Below, piece by piece: positions 46,635-62,668 of a stretch of DNA of 64,000 nt. The DNA is from Aeromicrobium sp. A1-2 (GTDB taxonomy: Bacteria > Actinomycetota > Actinomycetes > Propionibacteriales > Nocardioidaceae), in the NCBI RefSeq assembly GCF_003443875.1, contig NZ_CP027482.1, positions 2,046,001 to 2,110,000 on the forward strand, written 5' to 3'. Both the position numbers and the translations under genes were made by a program. Within the stretch, counting starts at the first letter, position 1; every line of letters starts with the position of its first letter. Under the pieces are notes generated by a model that was not told where the DNA came from, did no database searches, and worked only from the letters and a program-made list of their open reading frames with translations.

Positions 46635-47888
46635 GTGCGAATCGCGCTGCTGTCGTACCGGAGCAAGGCCCATTGTGGCGGTCAAGGCGTATATATACGT
46701 CACCTGAGCCGCGGGCTCGTCGAGCTCGGCCACGAGGTCGAGGTGTTCTCGGGTCAGCCCTATCCCGAAGACCTCGACCCGCGCGTGCGACTCACCCAGG
46801 TCCCGAGTCTGGACCTGTTCCGCGAACCCGATCCGTTCCGCACACCCCGGCTGCGTGAGTTCACGAGCGCCACCGACGTCCTGGAATATGCGCTGACGCT
46901 GACCGGCTGCTTCGCGGAGCCGTTGACCTTCAGCCTGCGGGCCGCCCGCCTCCTGCGTGACCGCGCCGACGAGTTCGACGTCGTGCACGACAATCAGAGT
47001 CTGGGTTACGGCCTGCTGTCACTCCTGCGACGTGGAGTCCCGCTCGCGGCGACGGTCCATCACCCGATCAGCCGTGATCGTGCGGTCGACCTGGCCGCAG
47101 CTCCCCTGCGCCGCAAGTTGTCGGTCCGCCGCTGGTACTCGTTCGTGCCGATGCAGGCACGCGTGGCCCGTCGCATCCCGATCGTCCTGGCCGTCGCGGG
47201 CGCCTCGGCCGCCGACTCCGTCGAGGACTTCGACCTCGATCCGGCCCAGATGCGCATCGTCCCGCTGGGGGTCGACACCGACCTGTTCGCGCCGAAGGAC
47301 TCGCGGGTGCCCGGTCGGATCGTCGCGATCGCCAGCGCTGATCGTCCGCTCAAGGGGGTCGTCCACCTGCTGGAGGCGGTCGCCAAGCTGCGCACCGAGC
47401 AAGATGTGGACCTGCACCTGGTCTCCAACCTCGAGCCCGGCGGCGCGACCGAGCGGCGGATCACCGAGCTGGGCATCCACGACGCGGTGCACGTCGTCAA
47501 CGGGATCAGTGACGAAGAGCTGGCAGCCCTGCTGGCCTCGGCCGACGTGATGTGCGTTCCATCGCTCTACGAAGGCTTCTCGCTGCCGACGGTCGAAGCC
47601 ATGTCATGCGGCACTCCCGTGGTCGCAAGTCGGGCCGGCGCACTGCCCGAGGTCGTCGGCGACTGTGCCGTGCTGGTCGAGCCAGGTGACTCCGACGCCC
47701 TGGCGGCCGCCGTCAAGGAGCTGCTCGAGTCGCCCGCTGAGCGCGCTCGGCTTGGCGCAGCGGGTCGCGCCAGAGCCCTCGAGCGCTACAGCTGGACCTC
47801 GGTCGCGCGGGCAACCGTCGACGCCTATTCAGAAGCCATCGCCGCAGCACGCGGCCGGACGAGCAGGAGCTCGCATGCTGACCGTTGA
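46635..47888 (+). CDS. GT4-family glycosyltransferase
   Basis: 417 residues from a GTG with GAGGAGG upstream. N-terminal acceptor domain with CGGQGVYIRHLSRGL; C-terminal nucleotide-sugar domain with VPLGVDTDLF, PSLYEGFSLPTVEAMSCGTPVVAS and the ExxxE-type catalytic EGFSLPTVE. It transfers a sugar with retention of configuration. First gene of a plus-strand operon with two methyltransferases and a toroid protein, suggesting assembly of a methylated glycoconjugate. Acceptor unknown. Confidence 0.85.
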   Translation: MRIALLSYRSKAHCGGQGVYIRHLSRGLVELGHEVEVFSGQPYPEDLDPRVRLTQVPSLDLFREPDPFRTPRLREFTSATDVLEYALTLTGCFAEPLTFSLRAARLLRDRADEFDVVHDNQSLGYGLLSLLRRGVPLAATVHHPISRDRAVDLAAAPLRRKLSVRRWYSFVPMQARVARRIPIVLAVAGASAADSVEDFDLDPAQMRIVPLGVDTDLFAPKDSRVPGRIVAIASADRPLKGVVHLLEAVAKLRTEQDVDLHLVSNLEPGGATERRITELGIHDAVHVVNGISDEELAALLASADVMCVPSLYEGFSLPTVEAMSCGTPVVASRAGALPEVVGDCAVLVEPGDSDALAAAVKELLESPAERARLGAAGRARALERYSWTSVARATVDAYSEAIAAARGRTSRSSHADR

Positions 47889-48588
47889 CTTCGACCGACT
47901 GCGAGTCGGACGCGGCACCCGTTTCATCGACGTCGGCGCCGGCGCCGGCCGTCACTCGTACGAGGCTCTGAGGCGCGGCGCACTCGTGACCGCGTACGAC
48001 ATGGACGAGGTCGAGCTCAAGGGCGTCGAGGACATGTTCGGTGCCCTCGAGCTCGAGGGCGAGGTGCCGCCCGGTGGGGCCGGACAGGTCCGGGTCGGTG
48101 ACATCCTCGACATGCCGTACGCCGACGGCAGCTTCGACGTCGTGCTGGCCTCGGAGATCCTCGAGCACGTGCCGCAGGACGACCAGGCGATCAGCGAGCT
48201 CGTACGCATCCTGGCTCCCGGCGGCATCCTGGCCGTCACGGTCCCCCGGTGGCTGCCGGAGCGTGTGTGCTGGGCCCTGTCGGACGAGTACCACGCCAAC
48301 GAGGGTGGCCACATCAGGATCTTCAAGGCTGATGAGCTCGAGGCGAAGATCGTCGCGGCCGGCATGACGTTCACCCACAAGCACCACGCCCACGCCCTGC
48401 ACGCGCCGTTCTGGTGGCTCAAGTGCGCGGTCGGCGTCGGCCGCGAGCAGCACCCGCTGGTGCGCACGTACCACCGGATGCTCGTGTGGGACATGATGAA
48501 GGCACCCGCCACGACGAGGCTCGCCGAGCGCGCGCTCAATCCCGTGATCGGCAAGAGCGTCGCACTGTACTTCCAGAAGCCGCTCTGA
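47875..48588 (+). CDS. SAM-dependent methyltransferase
   Basis: 237 residues from MLTVDFDRLRV, with AGGAG upstream and a 14-nt overlap on the glycosyltransferase. Class I motif I is DVGAGAGRHSYE, with the adenosine acid in AYDMDEVEL. The post motif FDVVLASEILEHV and RILAPGGILAVTVPRW complete the methyltransferase core. No membrane segment. Likely methylates a sugar hydroxyl or lipid-linked intermediate made by the upstream enzyme. Confidence 0.85.
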   Translation: MLTVDFDRLRVGRGTRFIDVGAGAGRHSYEALRRGALVTAYDMDEVELKGVEDMFGALELEGEVPPGGAGQVRVGDILDMPYADGSFDVVLASEILEHVPQDDQAISELVRILAPGGILAVTVPRWLPERVCWALSDEYHANEGGHIRIFKADELEAKIVAAGMTFTHKHHAHALHAPFWWLKCAVGVGREQHPLVRTYHRMLVWDMMKAPATTRLAERALNPVIGKSVALYFQKPL

Positions 48589-48590
48589 CG

Positions 48591-50302
<1,712 letters not shown>

Positions 50303-50329
50303 ACGACGGCTGAGCCACCGTCCGCGGGT

Positions 50330-52234
50330 TCAGGGGGCCGGTGTGAGCCAGAGCACGCCTGCTGGCGGGATCTGCACGAGCGCGGAGGCCTGCTGACCGT
50401 GCCACGGCTTCGCCTCGGCCTCGACAGCCCCGAGGTTGCCGACCCCTGAACCGCCGTAGATCTGCGAATCGGTGTTGATGACCTCGCGCCACGTGCCCGC
50501 CGACGGCAGTCCGACGCGGTAGTCGTGGTGCGGGGAGCCGGAGAAGTTCGCGATGCAGGCGACTTGCGAGCCGTCCGACCCGGTCCGCAGGAAACAGATC
50601 ACGTTGCCGGCAGCGTCGCTCGCATCAATCCAGCCGAAGCCCTCGGGCTGGCTGTCAGCCGACCACAGTGCCGGCGCATCGCGGTAGAACGTGTTGAGAT
50701 CGCTGACCAGGTGCAGGATCCCGGAGTGCAGCGGCTGGTCGAGCGCGCCCCAGTCCAGTGAGCCCGACTCGGCCCACTCCGTCTCCTGGCCGAACTCACC
50801 GCCCATGAACAGCATCTGCTTGCCCGGATGCGCCCACATGAACGCCAGCAGTGAACGCACACCGGCGGCTTTGTTCCAGTCGTCGCCGGGCATGCGCTGC
50901 CACAACGATCCCTTGCCGTGCACGACCTCGTCGTGCGACAGCGGGAGAATGAAGTGCTCGGTCCACGCGTAGTCGATCGAGAACGTCATCTCGCCGTGGT
51001 GGAACGAACGGTGCACCGGCTCGTGTCCCAGGTAGGTGAGCGTGTCGTGCATCCAGCCCATGTTCCACTTGAAGCCGAAGCCCAGCCCGCCGCTGCCGGT
51101 CGGGCTGCTGACGCCGGGCCAGGCCGTCGACTCCTCGGCGATCATCACGACGCCCGGGTGATGCCTGTAGACCGTGGCATTGAGCTCCTGCAGCAGCTGG
51201 ACTGCCTCGAGGTTCTCCCGTCCGCCGTGCACGTTGGGCACCCAGCCACCCTCCTCGCGGGAGTAGTCCAGATAGAGCATCGAGGCGACCGCGTCGACCC
51301 GCAGCCCGTCCAGGTGGAACTCCTCGAGCCAGAACAATGCGTTGGCCACCAGGAAGTTGCGCACCTCCGGGCGTCCGAAGTCGAAGACGTACGTGCCCCA
51401 GTCCGGCTGCTCGCCGCGGCGCGGATCGGGGTGCTCGTAGAGCGGGGTCCCGTCGAAGCGCGCCAGCGCCCACTCGTCGCGGGGGAAGTGCGCCGGAACC
51501 CAGTCGACGATGACGCCGAATCCCCGCTGGTGCATCTCGTCGACGAACCAACGGAAGTCGTCCGGCGACCCGAAGCGTGAGGTCGGTGCGTAGTAGGAGG
51601 TGACCTGGTAGCCCCACGACCCCCCCAACGGGTGCTCGGCGACCGGCATCAGCTCGACGTGCGTGAACCCCGTCTCGGTCAGGTAGTCGGCGAGCTCGTC
51701 GGCAAGCTCGCGATAGCCCAGGCCGGGCCGCCACGAACCGAGGTGGACCTCGTAGATGCTCATGGGCGCGTCGATCCAGGTCGTCGCATTGCGCGCGGCG
51801 ACCCACGCGGCATCGGTCCATCGGTGCCTGGGCGAGACCACGACCGACGCCGTCGCGGGCGGTATCTCGGTCCCGAATGCCATCGGGTCAGCCTTCTCGT
51901 GCCACTGGCCGTCGCGACCGTGGACGCGGAACTTGTAGTGCGTGCCGGCACCGGCACCGGGCACGAAAAGGTCCCAGACGCCTGAGCCCCCGAGCCGGCG
52001 CATCGGGTGGCTCCCGCCGTCCCAGGCGTTGAAGTCGCCGACGACCTGCACGGCCTGCGCACCGGGCGCCCAGACCGTGAACGAGGTGCCCTCGACCGAG
52101 CCGTCCGGACCCTCGTACGTCCGGACGTGCGCGCCCAGCACCTCCCACAGCCGCTCGTGCCGTCCTTCGCTGATCAGGTGCAGATCGAGCTCACCGACGG
52201 CGGGCGGCCACGGTCCTTGGTCGGGTCCAGTCAT
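50330..52234 (-). CDS. glgB: 1,4-alpha-glucan branching enzyme GlgB
   Basis: 634 residues, the short form without the extra N-terminal module. CBM48-like domain ([21 protein letters not shown]), GH13 barrel with nucleophile Asp in [12 protein letters not shown], acid Glu in [10 protein letters not shown] and HD pair in [13 protein letters not shown]. Adds alpha-1,6 branches to the glucan made by GlgE. Its ATG overlaps the mak stop by 4 nt; last gene of glgE-treS-mak-glgB. Confidence 0.95.
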   Translation of the reverse strand: MTGPDQGPWPPAVGELDLHLISEGRHERLWEVLGAHVRTYEGPDGSVEGTSFTVWAPGAQAVQVVGDFNAWDGGSHPMRRLGGSGVWDLFVPGAGAGTHYKFRVHGRDGQWHEKADPMAFGTEIPPATASVVVSPRHRWTDAAWVAARNATTWIDAPMSIYEVHLGSWRPGLGYRELADELADYLTETGFTHVELMPVAEHPLGGSWGYQVTSYYAPTSRFGSPDDFRWFVDEMHQRGFGVIVDWVPAHFPRDEWALARFDGTPLYEHPDPRRGEQPDWGTYVFDFGRPEVRNFLVANALFWLEEFHLDGLRVDAVASMLYLDYSREEGGWVPNVHGGRENLEAVQLLQELNATVYRHHPGVVMIAEESTAWPGVSSPTGSGGLGFGFKWNMGWMHDTLTYLGHEPVHRSFHHGEMTFSIDYAWTEHFILPLSHDEVVHGKGSLWQRMPGDDWNKAAGVRSLLAFMWAHPGKQMLFMGGEFGQETEWAESGSLDWGALDQPLHSGILHLVSDLNTFYRDAPALWSADSQPEGFGWIDASDAAGNVICFLRTGSDGSQVACIANFSGSPHHDYRVGLPSAGTWREVINTDSQIYGGSGVGNLGAVEAEAKPWHGQQASALVQIPPAGVLWLTPAP

Positions 52235-53642
52235 GGGTTGTCCCCCTCGGTCATGATCCGGGCGATCGAGGACAGCGGAACGCTCAACCAGTCCGGTCGA
52301 TTGGCATGTTCGTAGCCGACCTCGTAGACCGCCTTGTCGAGCTCGAGCGCCCGGAGCAGGTCGGCGCTGGCACGGGGATCCTCGTCCGCCACGTGCGCAT
52401 AGCCATCGCAGAATGCCGAGCGGTTGTGCTCGGCCCAGCTCATGGCCCTGGCTGTCTGCTCGGGTTCGTCAGGCTGACCGACGAGCAGCTGCTGCGCGGC
52501 GTAGTCGAATGAGCGCAGCATTCCCGCGACGTCTCGCAGGGTCGAGCGCAGTGCCGAGCGCTCGGCCAGGCTCGCGGCCGGCTCGCCCTCGAAGTCCAGG
52601 AGCAGCCAGCCGTTGATGGTGCGCAGGACCTGACCCAGGTGCAGGTCTCCGTGGACGTACTGCATCGTCAGCGGCCGACCCTGCTCCGTGATCCTGGTGA
52701 AGGCCGCCCGCAGGCCCGGCGCGTGCTCGGCCAGCACGGGCACCTCAGCCACCACCCGCTCAAGGCGTTCCAGCATGTCCGAAACCGTGCGGTCCAGCTC
52801 GCTGGGATCGACCTGCTCGGCACCCAGCGCCGTCGCAAGGTCTGCGTGCACCGTCGCGACGGCCTTGCCGAGCCGGTACGCCTCACCGGAGAAGTCGCCG
52901 CCGAGCTCTCCGGGGGGCAGACCCGATGTGTCGGCCATGAAGTCGCGCACGCTGGTGCTCGCCATGACCCATCCGTCGGCGGCATCGGGCATGAAGCGCT
53001 GCAGCATCCCGATCGTCAATGCCTCACCGTCGAGCTCGCCCGTGATGGAGCCGAGCGGATCGGCGATGTGCCGGCAGCCGACGTCGCGCAGCGCGCGGTG
53101 CAGCCGGAGGTCCTTGTTGAGACCGGGGGTGAGCTTGCGGAAGAGCTTCAGGATGTACTGGCTGCCGTAGACCAGCGACGTGTTGCTCTGCTCGGAGGTG
53201 ATGGGGTGCGCGCGAAGGCCACCTGTCAGCTCGACGCCCGGCTCACGCTCGAACGCCAGTCCGTCGACGCGCTCCCCCGCAGCGATGAAGTCGAGCAGGC
53301 ATGCGGTCAGGTCGGCGTCACCGCTGGCCTCGTAGCATGTGAGCCCGTCCTCCAAGCCGATCGAGGCGACCGAGGCGACGTCCGGCAGCTGGGACTGCCG
53401 GCTCCCGATCAGCAGCTGGTAGGGCTCGCTGCGATCACCCTGCTCGACCTCCACCATGAGATGGATCAGCAGCGGGTCGCCATCGAGCAACGTCGTCCAG
53501 GCGCGGGGCCGGACCGCCGTGATGTCCCGGTCCTTACCGCCGAACCAGCGTTGGGTCGGCAGCCAGGTCGGCAGCGCGGCCGCGACCTGCTCGATCAGGT
53601 CGTCCCGGGGTGCCACGGCATCGCCGCTCTCACCAGGTCCGG

Positions 53643-53646
<4 letters not shown>
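52231..53646 (-). CDS. mak: Maltokinase (Mak/Pep2)
   Basis: 471 residues from the ATG at 53646, which overlaps the treS stop by 4 nt. Phosphorylates maltose from TreS to maltose-1-phosphate. N-terminal QRWFGGKDR, kinase catalytic loop [14 protein letters not shown], metal-binding [16 protein letters not shown]. Located between treS and glgB, matching the mycobacterial TreS-Mak arrangement. Confidence 0.93.
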
Positions 53647-55463
<1,817 letters not shown>

Positions 55464-55514
55464 CTGGTGACCTCTCGTTGTGGCGAACGTTCCTATGTTG
55501 ACCCGATCGGGGGG

Positions 55515-57488
<1,974 letters not shown>

Positions 57489-57542
57489 ACGTGGACTCCC
57501 GTGCGTCGTGGGCGTCTGTCGCCTCGAACCTATCGGTTGTCC

Positions 57543-59699
57543 CTACCCCAGCGCGATCCCTGCAAACGAGTCCTCCTCGCGGGGCGCCTTGAGCAGCAGC
57601 AGCGAGCGACCCGGCAGGGTCAGCGAGCTGCCCGCCGGCAGCGGCTCGACCGAGGTCGGCCCACCGTCTGGCATCGAGGTGTCAAGGGTCGGCTCGAACG
57701 TGTCGCCGAACTCCGCACCCGGCAGGACGACGTCGACCGGCTCGGCACCCGCATGCATCAGCAGCAACCACGAGTTGTCGGGGAGCAGTTCGCCCTGCCG
57801 CGTGCGCGACTGGCTGTTCGAGCCGTCGATCCACATGCCGAGGGTGTGCCGGGCCTCGTCGGCCCAGTCCGCCTCCTCGAGCTCGTGCCCGTCGGGGCGC
57901 AGCCAGATCAGATCGGGCCGGCCGGTCCGGGTCGTGCGTCCGTCGAAGAACTCCGGCTGCCTCAGCGCCGGGCTGTTGGCGCGCAGGTGCACGACCCGGC
58001 GGGCGAAGGCCAGCATCGCCTCCGCATCGTCGGTCGTGGTCCAGTCGACCCACGAGGTCGGATCGTCCAGGCAGTACGCATTGTTGTTGCCGCCCTGTGT
58101 GCGCCACCGCTCGTCGCCCGCGACGAACATCGGCGTGCCGGTCGACAGCAGCAGCGTTGCGAGCAGGTTGCGGGCCTGCCGCCGCCGGAGCGTGCGGATC
58201 TCCGGATCGTCTGACTCGCCCTCGATGCCGTGGTTCCACGAGCGGTTGTCGTCGGTGCCGTCGCGGTTGTCCTCGCCATTGGCCTCGTTGTGCTTGCCGT
58301 CGTAGGAGACCAGGTCGCGCAATGTGAAGCCGTCGTGGGCGTTGATGAAGTTGATCGACTGCCATGGGCGACGCAGCGTGTGGTCGTAGAGGTCCGACGA
58401 CCCCGACAGCCGGTAGGCGATGTCGTCGACCCCTCCGGCAGCGCCGCGCCAGAAGTCTCGGACGGTGTCGCGATAGATGCCATTCCACTCGGCCCACTGG
58501 GCGCCGAAGTCACCGACCCGGTAGCCCTCACCGGTCGCGTCCCACGGCTCGGCGATGAGCTTGCATCGCGACAGCACTGGATCGGTCGCGATCGCGGTCA
58601 GCAGCGTCGAGTCGCGATCGAAGGCACCCCCGTGCGGGCGGCCCAGCGTGCTGGCCAGGTCGAAACGGAAGCCGTCGACCCCGAGCTCGGTGGCCCAGTA
58701 ACGCAAGGAGTCGGTGACCATCCGGACGACCGTCGGCGAGCTCGACTCCAGCGTGTTGCCACATCCGGTGATGTCGGCCATGTGGCCGTCTTCGTCGTGC
58801 AGGTAGTAGACCGGTGCCTCATAGCCACGAAAGCTCAACGTCGGACCGTCCGGACCGCCCTCGCAGGTGTGGTTGTAGACGACGTCGACGATGACCTCGA
58901 TGTTGGCGGCGTGCAGCGCGGCCACCATGGTGCGGAACTCCTCGATCTCTCTTCCCGGCTCGCTCGCGTAGCCCGCGTGCGGGGCGAAGAAGCCCAGCGG
59001 CGAGTAGCCCCAGTAGTTGTGACGACCGGCCTGGACCAGCGACGGCTCGTCGCAGAACGTCTGGACCGGAAGCAGCTCGACGCTCGTGATCCCGAGCCGC
59101 ACGAGGTGCTCGATGACAGCGGGGTGGGCCAGACCGAGGTAGGTCCCTCGGAGCGCCTCGGGGACGTCGGGGTGCTGCGCCGTGAAGCCCTTGACGTGCA
59201 GCTCGTAGATCACGGTCTCCTCGAACGGGACCTCCGGCTTGACGCCGGTGTCCGGCCCCCCGGGGCTCGTGACGACGCTGAGTGGCACCGACCCGAGCGA
59301 GTCGACCGTCGACGGCTCGATCCCCTCGGGGTCGTCGGCATAGCCGAGCGCCGCGTCCATGTCCGTCATGGTCCCGCTGATCCGGCGGGCGTAGGGGTCG
59401 ACGAGCAGCTTGTGCGGGTTGCAGCGAAGCCCGGTCTTGGGCTCGTACGGTCCATGCACGCGGTAGCCGTACTTCTGTCCCGGCGTCACCCCGGGCACCA
59501 GCCCGTGCCAGACGCCGAAGGTCCGCTCGGTCAGCTCGATCCGGTTCTCGACGCCCTCGTCGTCGACCAGGCAGAGCTCGACCCGGTCGGCAACGCTGCT
59601 GGCGACCGCGAACCGGACCCCTCCGGCCTCGGGATGCGCCCCGAGCGGAAAGGGGCGGCCGGCGAGCACCTGGGTGTCATTGCTTGGGTGCGTGGCCAT
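57543..59699 (-). CDS. glgX: Glycogen debranching enzyme GlgX
   Basis: 718 residues. Isoamylase-type GH13_11. CBM48 N-domain (PLGAHPEAGGVRFAVASS), GYRVHGPYEPKTGLRCNPHKLLVDPYA, VYNHTCEGG, nucleophile in DGFRFDLASTLGRPHG, acid in LIAEPWDATGEGYRVG and INAHDGFTLRDLVSYDGKHNEANGE. Removes alpha-1,6 branches, giving linear glucan for TreY/TreZ. Separate transcript, 54 bp before glgE. Confidence 0.95.
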   Translation of the reverse strand: MATHPSNDTQVLAGRPFPLGAHPEAGGVRFAVASSVADRVELCLVDDEGVENRIELTERTFGVWHGLVPGVTPGQKYGYRVHGPYEPKTGLRCNPHKLLVDPYARRISGTMTDMDAALGYADDPEGIEPSTVDSLGSVPLSVVTSPGGPDTGVKPEVPFEETVIYELHVKGFTAQHPDVPEALRGTYLGLAHPAVIEHLVRLGITSVELLPVQTFCDEPSLVQAGRHNYWGYSPLGFFAPHAGYASEPGREIEEFRTMVAALHAANIEVIVDVVYNHTCEGGPDGPTLSFRGYEAPVYYLHDEDGHMADITGCGNTLESSSPTVVRMVTDSLRYWATELGVDGFRFDLASTLGRPHGGAFDRDSTLLTAIATDPVLSRCKLIAEPWDATGEGYRVGDFGAQWAEWNGIYRDTVRDFWRGAAGGVDDIAYRLSGSSDLYDHTLRRPWQSINFINAHDGFTLRDLVSYDGKHNEANGEDNRDGTDDNRSWNHGIEGESDDPEIRTLRRRQARNLLATLLLSTGTPMFVAGDERWRTQGGNNNAYCLDDPTSWVDWTTTDDAEAMLAFARRVVHLRANSPALRQPEFFDGRTTRTGRPDLIWLRPDGHELEEADWADEARHTLGMWIDGSNSQSRTRQGELLPDNSWLLLMHAGAEPVDVVLPGAEFGDTFEPTLDTSMPDGGPTSVEPLPAGSSLTLPGRSLLLLKAPREEDSFAGIALG

Positions 59700-59711
59700 G
59701 AGCCCAGTCTT

Positions 59712-60392
59712 TCAGGTGGGAGGTCGCACCGAGCCCGGTGCTGGCGCCAGCGGGATCACGACCTCGATCGCCGCGACCATCAGCGGCACGAGCCCATCCG
59801 CGAGCCATGCGCGGGACGGTCGATCAGGATCGGCCAGCCAGCGTGAGATCACTGCGTCGGCCATGCCGATCAGACCGACCGTGAAGACGTCGGTCAGTGG
59901 GATGTCCGTCGTCACGCCGGCCTCGGCCATCATTTCTTCGGCCATGACGGCCGCGACGAGCGCCATGTCGTCCTTGGTCTGCGAGACCGCCGCGCCTGGC
60001 CCGCTCTGGGCCTCCCGGGCCCGGGCGAACCGGTAGAGGGACTCATTCTCGTCGACGAAGGTCAGGTAGGCGTCAAGCAGCCGGCGCAGGCCGTCCTCGA
60101 CGCCGTCGGAGGCGTCGAGGTACCCCAGGAGGTGCTGCAGGACCATCGTCGTGGCGCGGTCGACGATCGCCGTGTCCAGATCGTCTCGACCGTCGAACTG
60201 TCGGTAGAGCACCTGCCGAGTGACTCCTGCGGCCCGGGCGATCTGCTCGACCGAGGCCTGTGGCCCATGCTCGGCGATGACCTGGACCGCAGTGTCGACG
60301 AACTCGGAGCGCCGGCGATCACGGTGCCCGAGCCAGCGTGCGGTCCTCCCGTCGAGGACAGTCGCGGCGGTCTCGACCGAGGTAGGTGACAT
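59712..60392 (-). CDS. TetR-family transcriptional regulator
   Basis: 226 residues. N-terminal helix-turn-helix ASVEQIARAAGVTRQVLYRQFDGRDDL, then a helical ligand-binding domain (about 75-215). A basic N-terminal arm (DGRTARWLGHRDRRR) precedes it. Divergent from the 213-aa membrane gene across an 81-bp gap with palindromes, and 12 bp upstream of glgX on the same strand, so it may control either side. Ligand unknown. Confidence 0.85.
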   Translation of the reverse strand: MSPTSVETAATVLDGRTARWLGHRDRRRSEFVDTAVQVIAEHGPQASVEQIARAAGVTRQVLYRQFDGRDDLDTAIVDRATTMVLQHLLGYLDASDGVEDGLRRLLDAYLTFVDENESLYRFARAREAQSGPGAAVSQTKDDMALVAAVMAEEMMAEAGVTTDIPLTDVFTVGLIGMADAVISRWLADPDRPSRAWLADGLVPLMVAAIEVVIPLAPAPGSVRPPT

Positions 60393-60427
60393 GCCGACAG
60401 ACTACCCAACTTCTACCTGTGGCACGC

Positions 60428-60448
60428 TGTACCACGTACATGACGTCA
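60428..60448. promoter_or_regulatory. Palindromes between tetR and membrane gene
   Basis: TGTACCACGTACA (60428-60440) has TGTAC/GTACA arms around CAC, and the adjoining TGACGTCA (60441-60448) is itself a perfect palindrome. They lie in the divergent gap, as expected for a TetR operator. Confidence 0.5.
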
Positions 60449-60473
60449 CACATACTTTAATTGGGAGCCTCGC

Positions 60474-61115
60474 ATGACCGACTCACTGCCTCGATGGATG
60501 CCGCGACTCCTCGCCGGGCTGCTCGCCGGGGTGCTCGTTCTCACGACGATCCTGCTCGCGTCCGCCATCGTCCAGCTGCCCAAGATCGCGGCCGGCAACG
60601 TCGCCGAGATCAGCGACCGCGCCCCTCAGGCACTCGACGAGGTCGCCAACATCAACGAGAACGTCGACAGCATGACGCCGTCGATCCTTGAGGTGACCAA
60701 GCAGTTCCCGCAGCTCACGCCGCGCCTCGACGAGCTGCTCAAGAGCGCCGACCGCCTGCACGGCGACGTGGCCGATCTGCAGACCGCAACCGGACCGCTC
60801 AACGAGAGCGCATCGCGCCTCGTGGAGGTGGCCGACCAGGTGGGCGCCCTGCGCAAGAACCTAGAAGCACTGCAGGTGCAGGCCGAGCAGATCAACACCC
60901 TCAAGGGTCCGATCGAACAGCTCGCGACGTCGGCCGAGCCGCTGCCGGCGCAGCTCGAGCGGCTCAACCAGTCTGCCGACGCCCTGGTCGGACTGGCCAG
61001 ACTTGTCGACCTGATCGACCCACTGGTCGCAAGCCTGCAGAGCATGGAGCGGCACGTCGCGAATCTCGACCAGAAGACCGGGCCGGTCCTGCTGCCGGAC
61101 CTGACGTCGCGGTGA
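60474..61115 (+). CDS. Membrane-anchored coiled-coil protein
   Basis: 213 residues. One transmembrane helix at 9-33, then an extended helical region with heptad-like spacing (LDEVANINENVDSM, LDELLKSADRLHGDVADLQ, LEALQVQAEQIN, LESMERHVANLDQ). The C-terminus is outside or periplasmic-facing by topology (short charged N-terminus in). No enzyme motifs. Divergent from the TetR gene, its probable regulator. Unknown function. Confidence 0.6.
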   Translation: MTDSLPRWMPRLLAGLLAGVLVLTTILLASAIVQLPKIAAGNVAEISDRAPQALDEVANINENVDSMTPSILEVTKQFPQLTPRLDELLKSADRLHGDVADLQTATGPLNESASRLVEVADQVGALRKNLEALQVQAEQINTLKGPIEQLATSAEPLPAQLERLNQSADALVGLARLVDLIDPLVASLQSMERHVANLDQKTGPVLLPDLTSR

Positions 61116-61143
61116 AGAGGTCGTCGGCCAGACCCCGCGTGGA

Positions 61144-61162
61144 CCAGCGCCGAGCGCGCTGG
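61144..61162 (+). terminator. Hairpin downstream of membrane gene
   Basis: CCAGCGC, a 5-base loop CGAGC and GCGCTGG form a 7-bp stem 28 bases after the stop codon. There is no T-run, so it is a weak or Rho-dependent terminator at best. Confidence 0.4.
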
Positions 61163-61188
61163 ACCCTGGTCGGGCTAGCGTGAGTCCC

Positions 61189-62661
61189 ATGTCGAGCATG
61201 GTGCTGCGCAATGTCCACGTCGTCGGGATCAGCGGGCCTGCCCCTGACGAGGTGTGCGATGTCGTCGTCGAGCAGGGCATCGTGACCGAGGTCAGCCCGC
61301 CCGGGATCCGCTCCTTCTCACCCATCGAGGTTCAGGCCGAAGGCCGCTGGCTCGCCCCGGGCCTGTGGGACCAGCACGTCCACCTGGGCCAGTGGGCGCA
61401 GACGGCCCAGCGCGTGGACTTCTCGGCCACCCGGTCTCCCGAAGACGTCACCCGAGTGGTCGCCGAGCGACTCGCGACACACCCCAATGAGCCGCTGATC
61501 GGCTTCGGGCACCGTGCCGGCGAGTGGACCCGCGAGGCAACGGTCGCCGAGCTCGATGCCGTGGCGGGTGACGTGGCGGTGGTCCTGGTCAGTGGGGACG
61601 CGCACCATGGCTGGCTGAGCTCGGCTGCCCTCATCGCCCTGGAAGTAGGAACGCGGGACACCGTCCTGCGTGAGCACGAGTGGTTCCCGGTCTACGCGCG
61701 GGTGGCTCAGGTGTTCGGCGAGCCGGGTGCCGCGGCATATCGTCACGTCCTCGAGCAGGCCGCCCGCCGCGGCGTCGTCGGCGTCGTCGACTTCGAGCTG
61801 GCCGACAACACCCGCGCCTGGCCCCGACGCTGGGAGGACGCCCACCTGCTCCGCATCCGCACGGCGTTCTATCCCGACAGCCTCGACGACATCATCGTGC
61901 ATGGTCTGCGCACGGGCGACCCGCTGCCGGGCTGCGACGGACGCGTCACGGTGGGACCGCTCAAGATCATCTCGGACGGGTCGCTCAACACCCGCAGCGC
62001 GTGGTGCTGCTCGCCCTACGCCGACGGCGATCGGCTCGAGCAGCCCTCGGGCTTCCCGAACTACTCCGCCGATGAGCTCGTGGACCTTATGCGCCGCGCC
62101 CATGCCGCCGACATCGAGGTCGCGACGCACGCGATCGGTGATGCCGCGGCGCACCAGGCCGTCGTCGCGTACGCCGCGACGGGCGCGCGGGGCTCGATCG
62201 AGCACGTGCAGCTCGTCGCGGCCGAGGACATCGCCGCGATGGCCTCGCTCGGGTTGCGGGCCAGCGTGCAGCCGGCTCACCTGATCGACGACCACACCGT
62301 CATCGACAACCTGTGGCCCGAGCGCGGTGACCGGTGCTTCGCCCTGCGCGACATGATCGACGCGGGCGTGACCGTGACGCTGGGGTCCGACGCCCCTGTG
62401 TCGCCGCTGGACCCGTGGTACACGATCGCCGCAGCGGTCAACCGCGCGCCGGCCGGCGGATCCCCGTGGCACGCCGAGCAATCATTGACCCCGCGGGAGG
62501 CGCTCGCCGCATCGGTCGACGGCCGGCCGACGGTGGCAGCTGGTTCGCTCGCCGACCTGGTGCTGCTCGACGCCGATCCCCTGGCCCACGACACCGAGCT
62601 GGCGAGCATGCCGGTCGCCGCGACGTACGTGGCCGGCGCCGAGATCTTCTCGTCGCTGTGA
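61189..62661 (+). CDS. Amidohydrolase family protein (YtcJ-like)
   Basis: 490 residues from MSSMVLRN; a GTG at 61180 and an ATG at 61198 are alternatives. Metal-dependent amidohydrolase of the YtcJ/Amidohydro_3 type: metal-site DQHVHLGQW, SGDAHHGWLSS, central lysine region GPLKIISDGSLNTRS, HAIGDAAAH, and the late TLGSDAPVSPLDPWY. Hydrolyses an amide, imine or cyclic-amidine substrate that cannot be named. Cytoplasmic. Unrelated in role to the glucan genes on either side. Confidence 0.8.
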   Translation: MSSMVLRNVHVVGISGPAPDEVCDVVVEQGIVTEVSPPGIRSFSPIEVQAEGRWLAPGLWDQHVHLGQWAQTAQRVDFSATRSPEDVTRVVAERLATHPNEPLIGFGHRAGEWTREATVAELDAVAGDVAVVLVSGDAHHGWLSSAALIALEVGTRDTVLREHEWFPVYARVAQVFGEPGAAAYRHVLEQAARRGVVGVVDFELADNTRAWPRRWEDAHLLRIRTAFYPDSLDDIIVHGLRTGDPLPGCDGRVTVGPLKIISDGSLNTRSAWCCSPYADGDRLEQPSGFPNYSADELVDLMRRAHAADIEVATHAIGDAAAHQAVVAYAATGARGSIEHVQLVAAEDIAAMASLGLRASVQPAHLIDDHTVIDNLWPERGDRCFALRDMIDAGVTVTLGSDAPVSPLDPWYTIAAAVNRAPAGGSPWHAEQSLTPREALAASVDGRPTVAAGSLADLVLLDADPLAHDTELASMPVAATYVAGAEIFSSL

Positions 62662-62668
62662 GCTGACC

